NCBI GenBank assembly: GCA_963514095.1
Contig: OY741264.1
Location: forward strand, 12,236,054-12,300,053
DNA length: 64,000 bases
Reading direction: 5' to 3'
DNA from: Eutrigla gurnardus
Taxonomy: Eukaryota; Chordata; Actinopteri; Perciformes; Triglidae
This document shows positions 38,036 through 49,679 of the stretch, piece after piece. How positions within the stretch are numbered: the first letter of the stretch is position 1; the number at the start of each line of letters is the position of its first letter. Made by a program: the position numbers and the translations under genes. Below the pieces are notes generated by a model, which did not search any database, was not told where the DNA came from, and saw nothing but the letters and a program-made list of their open reading frames with translations.

Positions 38036-41000
38036 TGTCTAAGTCTAAAGTCCCCAGGAGGTATCTAAGAGCCCTCAGTGGGTAGGCAGCCTCCACATGG
38101 AAGCCCATTCCAATCTGAGGGAACCAGCAAGACCGGTGCTTCAGAGCACAGCTGGCGGTAGCACAGGTGCGAGTGTGCGCACGTACATACCGACTTGCAC
38201 AATACACACGTCAGGCTCTCGGTAGCCTTGTAAGAAAATAATACTAAAGTAATTACCATGTCTGATAGGACTTGATCTGAAAGACCTTTCAAATGTCAGT
38301 CTGCCTATTCCAGCTAAACCAAGCTAAACAATGGGCCATGCTGCTCAACAGAATTACATGACAGCATGACGTGATATTTTGAAGCTCTGTTGTCTGTGAA
38401 TTATTGTGACCATCCACTTCCCCTCTATCAGAAACATACTTGTGTAGCTACTCACAATAACTCAAGAACAAATGTCTACTGCTAATCTACCATTGTGCCC
38501 ATGTCATCTCCAATAGTCTGCCTCTTCTTGAACCGAGCAAATTGGTTTAATGTGTCCGGCCAATCTGGCTAGTATCACGGAGGCCAACTTGTGTTCTCAT
38601 ATCCTGTCTCTTTCTCTACACTTGGAGAGGAAAAAAACCCATAAAAATCTCTTTGTTTCTCTGCATTGCCAGGTCAGGACATCTGTTAAAAATAATTAAA
38701 TTATGCAGCAGAGATAAGTGCTGTGTGCAAATGAATGCACAACAGCCTGCTGAAAAGACCATTATATAGTATACATACATAATTGTCTTCTATCTATCTC
38801 TATATATTTGGACTCTATTGAAGAGGTTACAAGGGGAACTTGTGTTTAATGGTGGGCACACTCAGGGGCCTGCATATATATTCAATTATTTAGCAGGGTT
38901 ACTTGGATTTTTGAGAACTTGCAATAAATAAAACATCCACTTCTACAGCTGCCTCCGATCTCAAACACATTTTCTGGGTACTCGTAATATGTTCCTGTAA
39001 ACAAACTATTAATCATGCAAATCTTTGAAGAATTTTCAGCCCGACTCCGTTAATTGTTTTTCATGGAAATAGTGGCTAAAAGGACACAGGAGTAAAAATG
39101 TAGGGTACATTGGTGGCATTTATTACTACCAGAGCAGATTTCTCTCTCTCTACTACACTTGATAGGCTTGCATAGGTGTCAAGAGAGGAGAAGTATGGAA
39201 GTATGAGCTCCTTGACATTCATCACCACTTTCATGCCGCCTCACATTGCAAACAAAGACCCAAGGAAAAGTAAATGAAGACTTAAATGCTGCTTATATCA
39301 GAGAGTAAGTAGCTTCTGTTTCCCCGCTTACCCTGTGTTCTGCCCCCCCCATGTTCACAAATGTGTAGCCAGAGACCTCTGATGTTTATCGTGACATCTT
39401 CCGCTTCCCTCCCTGATTTGTTAAACGGTATGACTTATTAATGAAAGGGGATGCAAATATAGCTGCAGTTTTGTGCTGTGCGTTACACTTCTGTTACAGC
39501 TTCAAGACATGCTGATGCATCTGTACTGAAACATGCCCCTTCTGCAAAATGAAATACCTCTAATGGCAGCTAATAAATGAAACATTCATTGACAAAAAAT
39601 GTCTGTTTTGGTTGTAGAGACATTTACTTTTCTTTCTTCCCCAGAGCAACAGCCTAAAGTCTGACTACATGTCCTCTCAGTAGTATCTATGAGCTACGGG
39701 GGAAACAAAGAAAAATAAAACTACCCATTAATAATTCAAAATTTCAGCATGTAGTAGTATGTACAGTAGCAATAGGTTTATTGGAAGAACTATGAAGATG
39801 GTGAGATGAGTCGATTTTTTTTTTTTCATCTTTTGGCATTCTGAATTAAAATAAATCTTGCCGAGTGGCCCAGAAGAGCCCAACTGGGGGACTAAAGTAC
39901 ACAAATTACAAATGGCTTCTTGAACCCTCTCTCTCGTTCCAATAAATTACTGTTGAGAATGACTGTTGAGCTGCTCAATTCTGTCAGCTAGCGGGCTTCA
40001 GTACATACAGGTTTACCAAACTCATTCCGTAGAAAGCTCCAGAGGAAAGCAGTTATCTAAAGATGAAGGGAGAGGGAGAGAAATGAAATAAAGAGTGCTT
40101 CTCTATTCATTGCCTCAGTGGCCACTGAATTGTGGGAGCAATTTCAATACAATATACAGCGGAGGCTTTGATAAGACTTTTCGGTACAATCCTTAAAAAC
40201 AGCCGAAGCGCAGTTATGTATGTATGTGTGCGTGTGTGCGTGTGCGCCTGTTGGAGGAAGGGTGTTTCAAGGTTCGGACAAATGCAAGATTGTCCCGCTC
40301 ATAAAAGAGAGGGGCTCTGTCACAGAGCCTGCCAGCTAAAGGCTTAAATCACATGCCTGGAATACACAATGACGTTACACCCACACAATTTCCCTAAATT
40401 ATGCAGAGTAAGACCATTCCTGGAAGCACCCATTTTCAACATCTGTTTCATCTTCATTGTTGGCATGCACATGCTCAACCTAAACAGATCAAAAGAGTGA
40501 ACATTTTATATATTGTTTACGTGCCGCTTAAATGATCACAGTGACACCTCTTAAGTGCTTTTTCCAGCATTCTTTAAATTCACTAAATGTGTCCATGGCT
40601 GCCGGTCATTTTTAGAATCCATTCAAAAACGTGTATTTTCAAATGTGACAAGAGACATCTGCCTTTATTTTCTAATTTATATGCACACACAAAAAACTGT
40701 GCGCATATTTTACATCATGGATTAAGTGTCTTCTTGGTAAATTCAGTGATTGTTATTTAAAACAATTGTAACAAAATAGTGCCATGCAGACAATTCCAGA
40801 AATGCATCTTCTATGTCTTTGTAACATATTCACGTCTGACATTTTTCCATTGGAGCCACAGCAGCCTCCCTACCAAGTGATAAGTGACAATGTCAAGTCA
40901 GCAGAGACTAGAGCCCCCTTTCTCCTTGACACCCTCATCTCAATGCCACCGCACACAAGGCAGAATGCCGCCACCTAAAGGTGGCTTCTATAGCCTTTCA

Positions 41001-42955
41001 GACTCCCACACTTCGCCTCTGTACCACCTGCACCTTATTAACATGGATGGTCTCCCACCGAGAAAGGATTTGGTTTAATTAGTGTTTCGTGGTGAATCAA
41101 ATTATCACACTCAAAACTTATCAAAACAAATCAATATAATAAATTATAGACCATTTAAAAGTAATGACACAGGAGTCTTTGAATGTTGGGCAACAATGCG
41201 AGCAGCTTCTCAGGTGTGAAGAAAGCAGCAGAGACACTTATGAACCAGTCATTGGGCCAAAGCCTGGCACAGCTGCGGATGCTCAACATAATGTGGGACA
41301 AAATCATAAAAACGTATTCAAGACAGAGTGGGTGCAGGCTCACTCTTTGGATCAATTTACTGAAATCCCTTCTTCCTGAGCATTGAGGAATTTTGCAACA
41401 GATTGGTTTAACCTTGATTCCACACTAAGTAATTCCCTTCAACGCCTTAAGCAGAATTAGGCATCATTAAGTATCATCCATCTCCTTATCCCGGGAATTC
41501 TCTTTCGAGATGAAATGAAGCTCTCCACCGGGCCGGGTACTAGCATGGTGGTGACAATGATAAGGCCAGCGGAGCTCTGCTGATATGTTCACATTATTCC
41601 TCTCTCCCAGCTCGAGACCGAGCCTAGACTGTCTGCCAGTGCACCACTATAAAACATCATTAGAGGCCAGCAGCAGTACGGAGAGAGACCGGGAGTTGCA
41701 GGCGGCTACATAGCCTCACTAGATGCAGATGAAGACAGCAGCACTAAGGTGCCCTTGTGCAACGGACTGAGCGGGCGATATACTCTCCCGCTTTATCCAT
41801 CCCTTTATTTCTTTTTTCCTATTTAGCCTCTCCTCCCATGGCAACTGTAGTGACAGATGGGCTGAGAGGCCTTGGGATCGATGGGAGGGGAATTCTGTCT
41901 TTGTTTCCTGACATTTTTCCCATAGCCACTCTCTCCTCTGACTCAGGTTACTCACTGTCCACACAAGCGGAGAGAGGAGGCAGAAGCAGGGGAGGAAAAT
42001 GATATGCCTCTGTACAGATTCTGAGGAAACTCAATGCCTCAAGCCATCTCCCTCTACACAGGTTTCTGTTGAATAATACAATAGAGCACCCTGCACGCCT
42101 GATGCGTCGAGGGGACCCTCCGCAAACAAGACACCGAGGGATGTGTTGTTGCCGCTCGTGCTTGTTTTGCCTTTGAAAGTCTGAAGGGGGAGAGAAAAGT
42201 AAGTGCACAAAATGGATGTGCAACAGCCTAACACAGTATAATTCATCATTACTACATTAGCAGAGAAACGGCCTGCAGAATGGACCAGCAATTAATTTGT
42301 CCCTCTGATTAGGAAGCCTTAACGGTCTGTGTGCTGACCCTTGCCCTATGCAGCTGCTTGATAATAGAAGAAAGGGCTGAGACTGAGAGTGGGGACGACA
42401 GACAGTGGCCTTCCTCCCTGGTGGGAACACGTCACATCTGATCACAGTCCTCGTCACGTCCACATCCACATCCAGTGTAAATAGTGGGATAGAAAAGACA
42501 GCAGAGGCTAATGGAGAGACTAATAGTTTTAGTCCAACAGGGTATAACTGGAATTGTGCCAAATTGTATAAGGTCATAGACAGAATGTATTTATACAGGC
42601 ACATATTTTTACACGTAAACATCAGAAAAGGGGGTTTGCTACAGCTGCCCATTATTGAGCCCAGTGCTGCCCCAGTGTTACGTACCACTGTCTTAAGCAG
42701 GCCTTAATCCTTGTCTGACACGACAGACTTTTAATGGGCTTAAGGCCAAAGACACAGAGAAGTTATCACGTTAGGGGCTTATATCCAAGTGCTCCTCACA
42801 AAGACGTATAAAGTAGCTGTGAAAATAAGTACCGTCTACTAATCTCTAGGATTTAACATCGCTAGAATTAACCATGAGGAGCTATAGAATTTGATGACTG
42901 ATGATGTTAAAACATGGTTGAACAGTAAACACGCATCTGTAACTGTTTATGGCGT

Positions 42956-42960
<5 letters not shown>

Positions 42961-42988
<28 letters not shown>
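42961..42988. repeat. (TA)n microsatellite
   Basis: Perfect run of 14 units, about 460 bp downstream (in transcription) of the exon 1 donor. Confidence 0.95.
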
Positions 42989-42991
<3 letters not shown>

Positions 42992-43445
42992 AAAGTCAAA
43001 ACACTTTTGTGGGATACATAGGTAGTTTAAATGGGATTTGTCCAGAAAAACCTGATTAGAACTCAGCCACAGGCTAAACTCTGTATTCCACAGGAATTCA
43101 ATGACAGTGATTAAGTGATTAATGAAAGATTTCTTCATGAAAACCGATTTCAAAAGCCTGCCAAGACATATCTGAAGCACAACTGATTTGTGACTATGTC
43201 ACTGGCTCTGTTCTATGCGAACACCAGAATGACTGTTTAATCCTTCAAATGCTCACTTCTCCTTCCCTTCTTTTGCTTGCTATGCTTGGGCCCTGGGCCT
43301 CCCTGCCTCTGCCTGTCCTCATCTTCTTTTTCTTTCGTTTTACAAAACAAGGGGCAAATGTGCTACAGGATACGGGAGCTTTCTATAAGTTGTGATGTGG
43401 AAACGGGGGCATAACAGTGAAGGAGAGGAGTGCAATTTATCTTAC

Positions 43446-45941
43446 CTGTATGATGGACATGCGGTTAGTAGGTGTGTCTGTAGTGCTGGTGACTGAGCCT
43501 GTGAAGCTGGTGTGGCATCCCACGTGGCCTTGGGGCACGCTGAGGTTATTGGCAGTGGGCTTGAGGTACATGACCTCTGACCTTGGTGAGCTGAGTGGCA
43601 GGCGTGTCTGGTAGTCAAAGTACATGGGAGAGGTGGCCAAGGAAGGGCTGCTTACCACATTCATCACATTCATGGCATCCCGCTCCTCCACCTCGCTCTG
43701 CACCAGCATGATGTCGTTCTTGTTAATCTTCTTCTTCTTGCCTTTTCCCAGCTGAGGGTGTGAGTACTCTGCAATGCGACAATTATAAGTACGGATCTCC
43801 TTGTTTTCCCGCTTGCACTTGATTGCTATGGTCACCATGGCGGCGAGAAGCATGATGGATATGATGCTTAGAGTTACAATGAGCGGCAGTGACATGTCCC
43901 AGTTCTGATCATCTTTTGGGTGCAGCAATCCATCTGGAGGACGCCCATTTGACGCCTTGATGATGAGCCTGGCGGAGGCAGTGAGAGTTGGCTTGCCGTG
44001 GTCTGATACGCGGATGATCAGCTCCACAATGGGGTTCACATCATCCCAGAACGGGTGGGCTGTTCGCACCTCCCCAGTCACCGGATCAATGTCAAAGAGG
44101 TGCTCCTCATTGCCGTCCGAGATCTCATATGTGAGCCTCCCGCTCTCACCGTAGTCATTATCCACCGCCCTCACTGTGGTGACGATGTAGCCCACACCGA
44201 CATTACGCGGCACGTGGATTTCAGCCGTGTCGTTGAGGAGCAAGGGCAGAACTATGACTGGGATGTTGTCATTGACATCCAGGACACTGATGCGCACTGT
44301 AGCGTTACTCTCCAGGTGTGGAGATCCTGCGTCTCTAGCCAGAACCTTAAAGTCAAAATACTTTATCTGTTCATAGTTAAACGATCTCACAGCATAGATG
44401 GCTCCATTCGCAGCGTTAACATTAACATAGGTGTTTACATCACCCCCACTCACATTGGAGTTGACAATGCTGTAGTACACGGTGCCATTCTGGCCAAGGT
44501 CTGGGTCATGTGCCAGCACGGAACCTAGGTACTCCCCAGGGATGTTGTTCTCTGGTATTTGAAGGAGGTAAACTGATTTGGTAAAGCGAGGAACATTGTC
44601 ATTCTCATCCAGAATCTTTACAGTGAAGGATTTTGTGGAGTTTAGAGGCGGGAGGCCGTTGTCTTTGGCAACAATGGTAACATTGTACTCATCCTGCACC
44701 TCTCTGTCCAAGGGTCTGTCCGTCACCACAGTATAGAAGTTATCGTAGTTCTCCTCAAGTTTAAAAGGGACGCTGCCCAGCACTCTGCACTGAAGCTGCC
44801 CATTCCTGCCCGAGTCCTTGTCTGTGACACGGACCAGAGCAATGACAGTGCCTGGAGGTGCTGCCTCACTGATGGCTCCCTGTCTCACAGACACAAAGCC
44901 TATAGACGGCCAGTTATCATTCCTGTCAAGCACTTTAACAGAGACTTTACAATGGCCTGGGATTGGATTGGGACCGAGATCCTTTGCCTGGACGTCAATC
45001 TCAATAACTGGGCTCTCTTCGTAGTCAATTTCACCCTGAATCTTTATGACCCCTGTTCTGGAATCTATGGAAAAGAGCTCCCGGATCCTCTCTGGGGCAT
45101 AGCCACTAAAAGAATAGACTACTTGTCCGTTGTTGCCCTCATCAGGATCAGTGGCGTTTAAATCAATCAGCACTTTACCGGGAGGTGAATTTTCAGGAAT
45201 TTCCACAACATATGAGGGCTGGTCAAACACAGGGCTGTTATCATTGGAATCAATAACTTTTACATTTATCTGCATGGTACCTGACCGAGGATATTCTCCC
45301 CCATCCGTGGCCGACAAAATAAGGGTGTGATGGCTTCGTTCTTCTCGGTCCAGTGGTCGTTGAATAACTAATTCAGGAAATTTAGTCCCGTCCCCACGGG
45401 ATTTTACCTCCAAGGAAAAAAGATTGTAGTCATCGCGTGTTATTTGATAGGTTTTCAGGCCGTTCTCTCCCGCATCTGGGTCATGTGCGCTGGTCAGCGG
45501 AAAGCGTGTCCCTGGCACTGCGTTTTCAGAGATGTCAATATCAATCTGATCCGAGGGGAAGGTGGGTGAGTTGTCGTTGATGTCCTGAATATCTATTTTG
45601 ATCATGCAGATCTCCTTGTCATTGGCAAAGACCTCCATGGAGAGCTGGCACTTAGGGTTTCTCTTACACAAGGTTTCCCTGTCGATGCGCTGCTTTGTAT
45701 ACAGCAGTCCGCTTTGGGGGTCCACGTCGATGAGATGCGGAGCAGAGTTCTCCAGCACCCTGAAGTTGGCTTTCTTACCCTGTCCTCCTGGCCCAACCTG
45801 TTCAATTCCGAGTCTTGCATCTTTGGCAATGTTCCCAATCACTGTCCCCGGACCCTGTTCCTCCGGGACAGAGTAATTCAAGTTTTTCAATGTCAGGGCT
45901 TGAGCCCATAAGAGGAGGAAAAAGAAAATAGAAAGATACAT
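43446..45941 (-). CDS. pcdh17: Protocadherin-17, coding exon 1 (residues 1-832)
   Basis: This is the large first coding exon of a delta-2 protocadherin, a homophilic calcium-dependent neuronal adhesion molecule of the plasma membrane. Signal peptide is about residues 1-17. Six cadherin repeats follow at about 18-127, 128-237, 238-346, 350-452, 453-561 and 565-667. Calcium-binding linkers are visible as DINDN (120), DSNDN (231), DRNDN (339), DENDN (445) and DVNDN (555), and LDRE motifs at 197 and 411. The transmembrane helix is about 685-708, followed by a basic stretch (KCKRENKEIRTYNCR) and a conserved tail with INKNDIMLVQSEVEER and SPMYFDYQTRLPLSSPRSEV. I recognise the tail and the start MYLS as PCDH17 rather than PCDH10, 18 or 19. 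An in-frame GTG at 45947 is not used; the ATG at 45941 matches the family start. N-glycosylation sequons include N22, N262, N420, N434, N485, N496, N546 and N570. The exon ends in phase 0 at ATACAG, followed by the donor GTAAGA. There are no frameshifts or internal stops. Confidence 0.97.
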
Positions 45942-46234
45942 CCCCACTCCGTAAACGCTGCTAAAATCTGTGTTCTTTACGCCTTCTTTGACCTGCTGAT
46001 ATTTTTTTCAAATTCTAATATTCAGAATCAAATAAAGAGTTCTGTTCATCATGCGAGGCCTTGGCATTGGTCATAGATTGTCTTTGCTCCGTCTCCCTGG
46101 TCCTCTGCCGCTTCCAGCAATCTGTGGTGCTGAACACCTAACTTATATTCAGCTGAGCGCCCAGACTCATCTGAGCAATAATCGCGATCCAGTCTCCAAA
46201 CAGAATAGTCATTGTAAGTGTTTACTCATACCAC
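45942..46234 (-). promoter_or_regulatory. pcdh17: Probable pcdh17 5' UTR (exon-1 part) with several upstream ORFs
   Basis: Reading the minus strand, the 293 nt between a strong acceptor (TTTCTGTTTCCCTCCATAG, AG at 46235-46236) and the start ATG form the inferred leader. It contains at least four upstream ATGs, each followed by its own in-frame stop before the main start: 46229-46209, 46212-46138 (24 codons), 46074-46015 (19 codons) and 46067-46008 (19 codons). None is in frame with, or fused to, the main ORF. The extent rests on splice-site recognition only; transcript data would settle it. Confidence 0.5.
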
Positions 46235-46954
46235 CTATGGAGGGAAACAGAAAAAAATATATAGATTTGTTATTATGTATGTGTCAATTAGTCACACAAA
46301 AAAACCCCAGAATAACACACACTAACCATTCTGCCAGTTACCAGATCCCTGGCTGAGCCAAAAATGAAACAGGGCTCATGTGTAATTAATCTCCACAATT
46401 ATGGGGGAAGCTTGTCAATTAGTTAACCTTGGGAAGACGGTCGACGCAGCCCAGATCAGGGAAGTAACGATTCCCCGTGTAGCGTATTTACTGAATGTAT
46501 CATTACAGGCATGGATGCAGTTTAGAATCTATCACTAATGTGCAACGCACGACCTGACCCGGGCGAGACGACGGCACGTCGACACACTAGGAGTGAAACT
46601 ATAATAAGGCAACTTTAATAACATGGGAACACTGCGGCTCGATATTGTGACACCATTTGAATAAATGTGTATATAATGAGCCTCTTTCACGCATTAACAA
46701 ATCCGCATAATCCGGATATTTACAATGGGCCTGATCAAAAATTCGGAAATGAGCTGCCAACATCTCAGCATAGCCGTGTAATTCTCTCTCTCGCTCTCTC
46801 TCCCTCACAACGGTCCTTGCAATAAGAAGCTGTTGCTTCCGCCTGCATAGGGATGGCTGTGAAATAACAACAGCTTGAAAATGAGCAACAGACGCGGCTT
46901 CCAGTGGAATATTATCACAATAAGAAACCCAAAGAACATAAAAGGAACACTTAC
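46235..46954 (-). other. pcdh17: Probable 5' UTR intron of pcdh17 (720 bp)
   Basis: A donor reading TTTATTTG|GTAAGTG at 46955/46954 and an acceptor with a long pyrimidine run at 46236/46235 lie in the right order upstream of the coding exon on the minus strand. Inside it, 46440-46600 is unusually CpG-rich for this window (for example ACCCGGGCGAGACGACGGC). The upstream non-coding exon begins somewhere beyond 46955; its start cannot be fixed from sequence. The alternative is that exon 1 is continuous and these sites are unused. Confidence 0.45.
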
Positions 46955-47860
46955 CAAATAAACTGCTGTAGGCATAATAGTCCCAAATATATATTTATAT
47001 AAAAAGGTTAACTGTAAAAAAAATAGTCAGTTCCAGCAGGGTTCAGGCAGAGTTTCATCCCCCGACCACTTCAGCGGGCTGCCTGTCGTCTCCTCTTTCC
47101 CCTTCGCCGTGCAGGAGGAAACAGCCACGAGCCTCCGCCGCACGCGCAGGCTACAGTGCAGCGCAGTGGAAATAAAAAAAAGTGCTCCAGAAAAGTATGA
47201 CTGTAATGTCAATGAGCTGAAGTCCTCTCCGCTGTCTGATTAGGATGCAGCGGCTCGCCTTCTGCCCGCAGTGAGTCACCGTTCTCCAGGAGAGGGGAAA
47301 CTGTTCGGAGAAATAGCCGACTCTATGAAGAGAAGCGGGGAGGAAAACAAGGAAATCCAGATGTGTCGGTAAGGTAGATCCAAAGTGGATATTTATGATT
47401 CCCGTGGTGGCATTTTGTCCTTGTCCGCGTCAAAGTCCACACAGAGAGAGAGTGAGACAGCTGCCGAGGAGGTGCTCAGCAACAACCCCGCGTTTTGCCA
47501 CAAGTCTGTCCGCAGCTGTCACAAACAAGAAAACGCTTATTTGTGTCCTTCCATACATACGCACAGTCGTTGTTTGGTATTTGGCGCACGTAAACGCGCA
47601 GCCCCGCAGCACACAGAACGCTTCCTCTCACTGACTGAAGTCCGGACACCGCATGGTGCATTAAACATTGTCGCTACTCCTCTAGCAGCCAATGAATTTG
47701 AAGAGGTGGGAAGAGAGGGAGGGATTCAAAAGCCGCTTCGGGTACAGACTACAAATGATTGGTGGCTCGCAGTTCACCGGTGGTGCAGCTGTGTTTTTTC
47801 AAATATCACACTTCATTGTTGTTTACAATAGAGATGAAACGGTGCGCTCTGACGACACAC
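46955..47860 (-). promoter_or_regulatory. pcdh17: Likely promoter / CpG-rich 5' region of pcdh17
   Basis: CpG density rises clearly across about 47030-47660 compared with the AT-rich surroundings (for example CTCCGCCGCACGCGCAGG near 47127 and ACGTAAACGCGCAGCCCCGC near 47588). A TGAGTCA (AP-1-like) site lies at 47272-47278, and a CCAAT box on the minus strand corresponds to ATTGG at 47758-47762. A TATATAAAT on the minus strand near 47000 lies too close to the leader donor to leave a useful exon. The position upstream of the single gene and the CpG content support promoter function. The exact start site is unknown, and I infer a CpG-island, broad-type promoter. Confidence 0.55.
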
Positions 47861-48486
47861 TTATACGGGACAGGCTGACGTGGTTGGAAATGTCGGTTAG
47901 GTCATTTATAAAAAAAAAAAAAAAACAGCGACATTTGAATCCAGGGATAACTGAATTGTGGGTCGGGGTGTGTGTTCCCTTCTTGGATATTATTATTCTG
48001 TAGTACTTAGAAGTATAGTAGCCTATTCTGTAATTCATTTGAATGAATTCAGAGAAGAGACTGAACGTTATGTGAAATATTAAGAGGAGTGCAAATGAAG
48101 TATTCTTAGAAATGTAGTTGCTTAAGAATGTAACGTGTGTTTGTGCCACCCATAACTTGTGTCATTCGTCGTTTAGAGTTGTGTATGAACTAAAATGTTA
48201 AGTTTTCTAGTAAAAATGTAATTCCCCGTTCCAGTGACTGGATACTGTATAACCACATGATTTTAGTGTTTTAATGACTTTAGTATTTCCACTGATGACC
48301 TAAACAGGGCCTAAAGCTATCCTGCAGAACAGCTAACCGTTATCAGGGGCCCTGTGCACATGATGTCTTGTATTACATGTTTTCAATGACGCGTTATCTC
48401 CTGTGCCTTTAAAAGACTCAAGTCACAACAATGATTGGAGCACTTCCTCTGTAGCATCCTCACACGTTGTTGCACTGTAACTGCTC

Positions 48487-48500
48487 CTCTTGTACAAGAG
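48487..48500. repeat. 14-bp perfect palindrome
   Basis: CTCTTGTACAAGAG is its own complement. It lies upstream of the pcdh17 promoter region. Confidence 0.85.
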
Positions 48501-49094
48501 TCAGACGTCGACTTTACTTATGTCTCCGATCTCCTCCTTGGGTGAATTTATTCGTTTACGGAAAAATTCTTTTAACAGATACCACGAATCAATCTGGCGT
48601 TATCTTGCTGTCTGTTGTCCCCCACATTAAACATTGTTCTAGGAAATTAAAAGTGTGAAGTATGTGGGAAAATAATGACAGATTTAGAGTATGGCTTTTT
48701 ATTGTACTTTCAATGTTTTGGTGAAAAAAACGGTGGTGAAAAAAGCCTATCTCCTCTCTCATATTCTTTCTAAAGAGAAGAAACAGCAGAAATGGTCCGT
48801 TAAGAAATTATTTCCTAGTCCTGCAAGTGGAAATGATAAGTTGATTCATATAAATGACTGGGCAATTATTTTGGTATTCAATGTATTGAAAGTTTTCATG
48901 CAAAAAAGAAAGAAAAAAAAAAAAGCCAAACAGCTCCTCAGTGGTGAGATTCAAAGATTTCCATTGTCTTATGTGATGATACATGGAACATCCTTGTGTT
49001 TCAAACTGTTTGTCAGACAGAACTTGGAAGGTGTCACCAAATGGGCGTTTTAAAGACAACAATTAACACAATTAAGAGAGAATATACTAACAGA

Positions 49095-49135
49095 TGATTC
49101 ACACACTGGACAGGTTGCCAGTGCATCAGGGTGCA
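49095..49135. repeat. Fragment of a widespread interspersed repeat
   Basis: ACACTGGACAGGTTGCCAGT followed by GCATCAGGGTGCAAAC resembles the consensus CCCTGGACAGGTCGCCAGTC...CACAGGGC seen in many fish interspersed repeats. It is short and its limits are undefined. Confidence 0.4.
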
Positions 49136-49586
49136 AACAGTGATGGAAGCTTACCATCTTGCTGTGGAACAATATTGATAATAACGGGGCGCCGTGCCAC
49201 CCATATTTGTATAATTTAGCATTCAAATACATGCTAACTCATTACACATCCACAGAACTGCCCCGGGGACTTGTAGTCAACTTTTCACTCGACTGTTGTC
49301 ATAGAGTTGCAGTTTTGTCACACTTTAACCATGCCCTTCATTTGGTATTGCTATTTCAACATGTCAGCTTTGTTCAGTATAATCTTGCAGTCGATCCATG
49401 TATAAACAACCTCTATGACTTTCCCACTGACCTTTCTCTCTGACAGGAGGGAATGACACGAGTGTCAGAACCATCCGTTAGTCAGAAAGCGACTGAAGCT
49501 CATTACCACACAGCAGGTTTGATGTAGTAATGTCAAGTGAAGGTAACTGATGAAGGTAAATGCCACAACACTGTCTCTATCTGCAT

Positions 49587-49589
<3 letters not shown>

Positions 49590-49674
<85 letters not shown>

Positions 49675-49679
49675 TGTGT
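49590..49679. repeat. (GT)n microsatellite, about 90 bp
   Basis: Perfect to 49671, then one T interruption and a short continuation. Confidence 0.97.

Larger units (their letters stand above)
26953..43445 (-). other. pcdh17: pcdh17 intron 1 (16.5 kb)
   Basis: GT-AG intron between coding exons 1 and 2 (donor GTAAGA, acceptor CCACAG). It is mostly AT-rich unique sequence without open frames resembling a protein. It contains a hAT-like terminal fragment (28170-28225), a 23-nt T run (28921-28943), a GGTTC-rich interspersed element (34299-34833), a long CA repeat (37954-38032), a short TA repeat (42961-42988), a GAATT-type low-complexity stretch (29533-29600), and a TATA-box promoter-like site on the opposite strand at 31490. 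The ORFs of up to 143 codons seen here look random. Confidence 0.9.

Noticed and set aside
37821..38207. ORFs consisting of Thr-His or Cys-Val repeats
   Set aside because: They are translations of the CA microsatellite; the same applies near 4367, 20124 and 49465.
43957..45911. Several plus-strand ORFs of 65-157 codons opposite pcdh17 exon 1
   Set aside because: They are antisense shadows of the cadherin-repeat coding sequence with no recognisable protein content.
47385..47831. 148-codon plus-strand ORF across the pcdh17 promoter region
   Set aside because: CpG-rich DNA has few stops; the translation shows no domain, and several overlapping frames are equally open.
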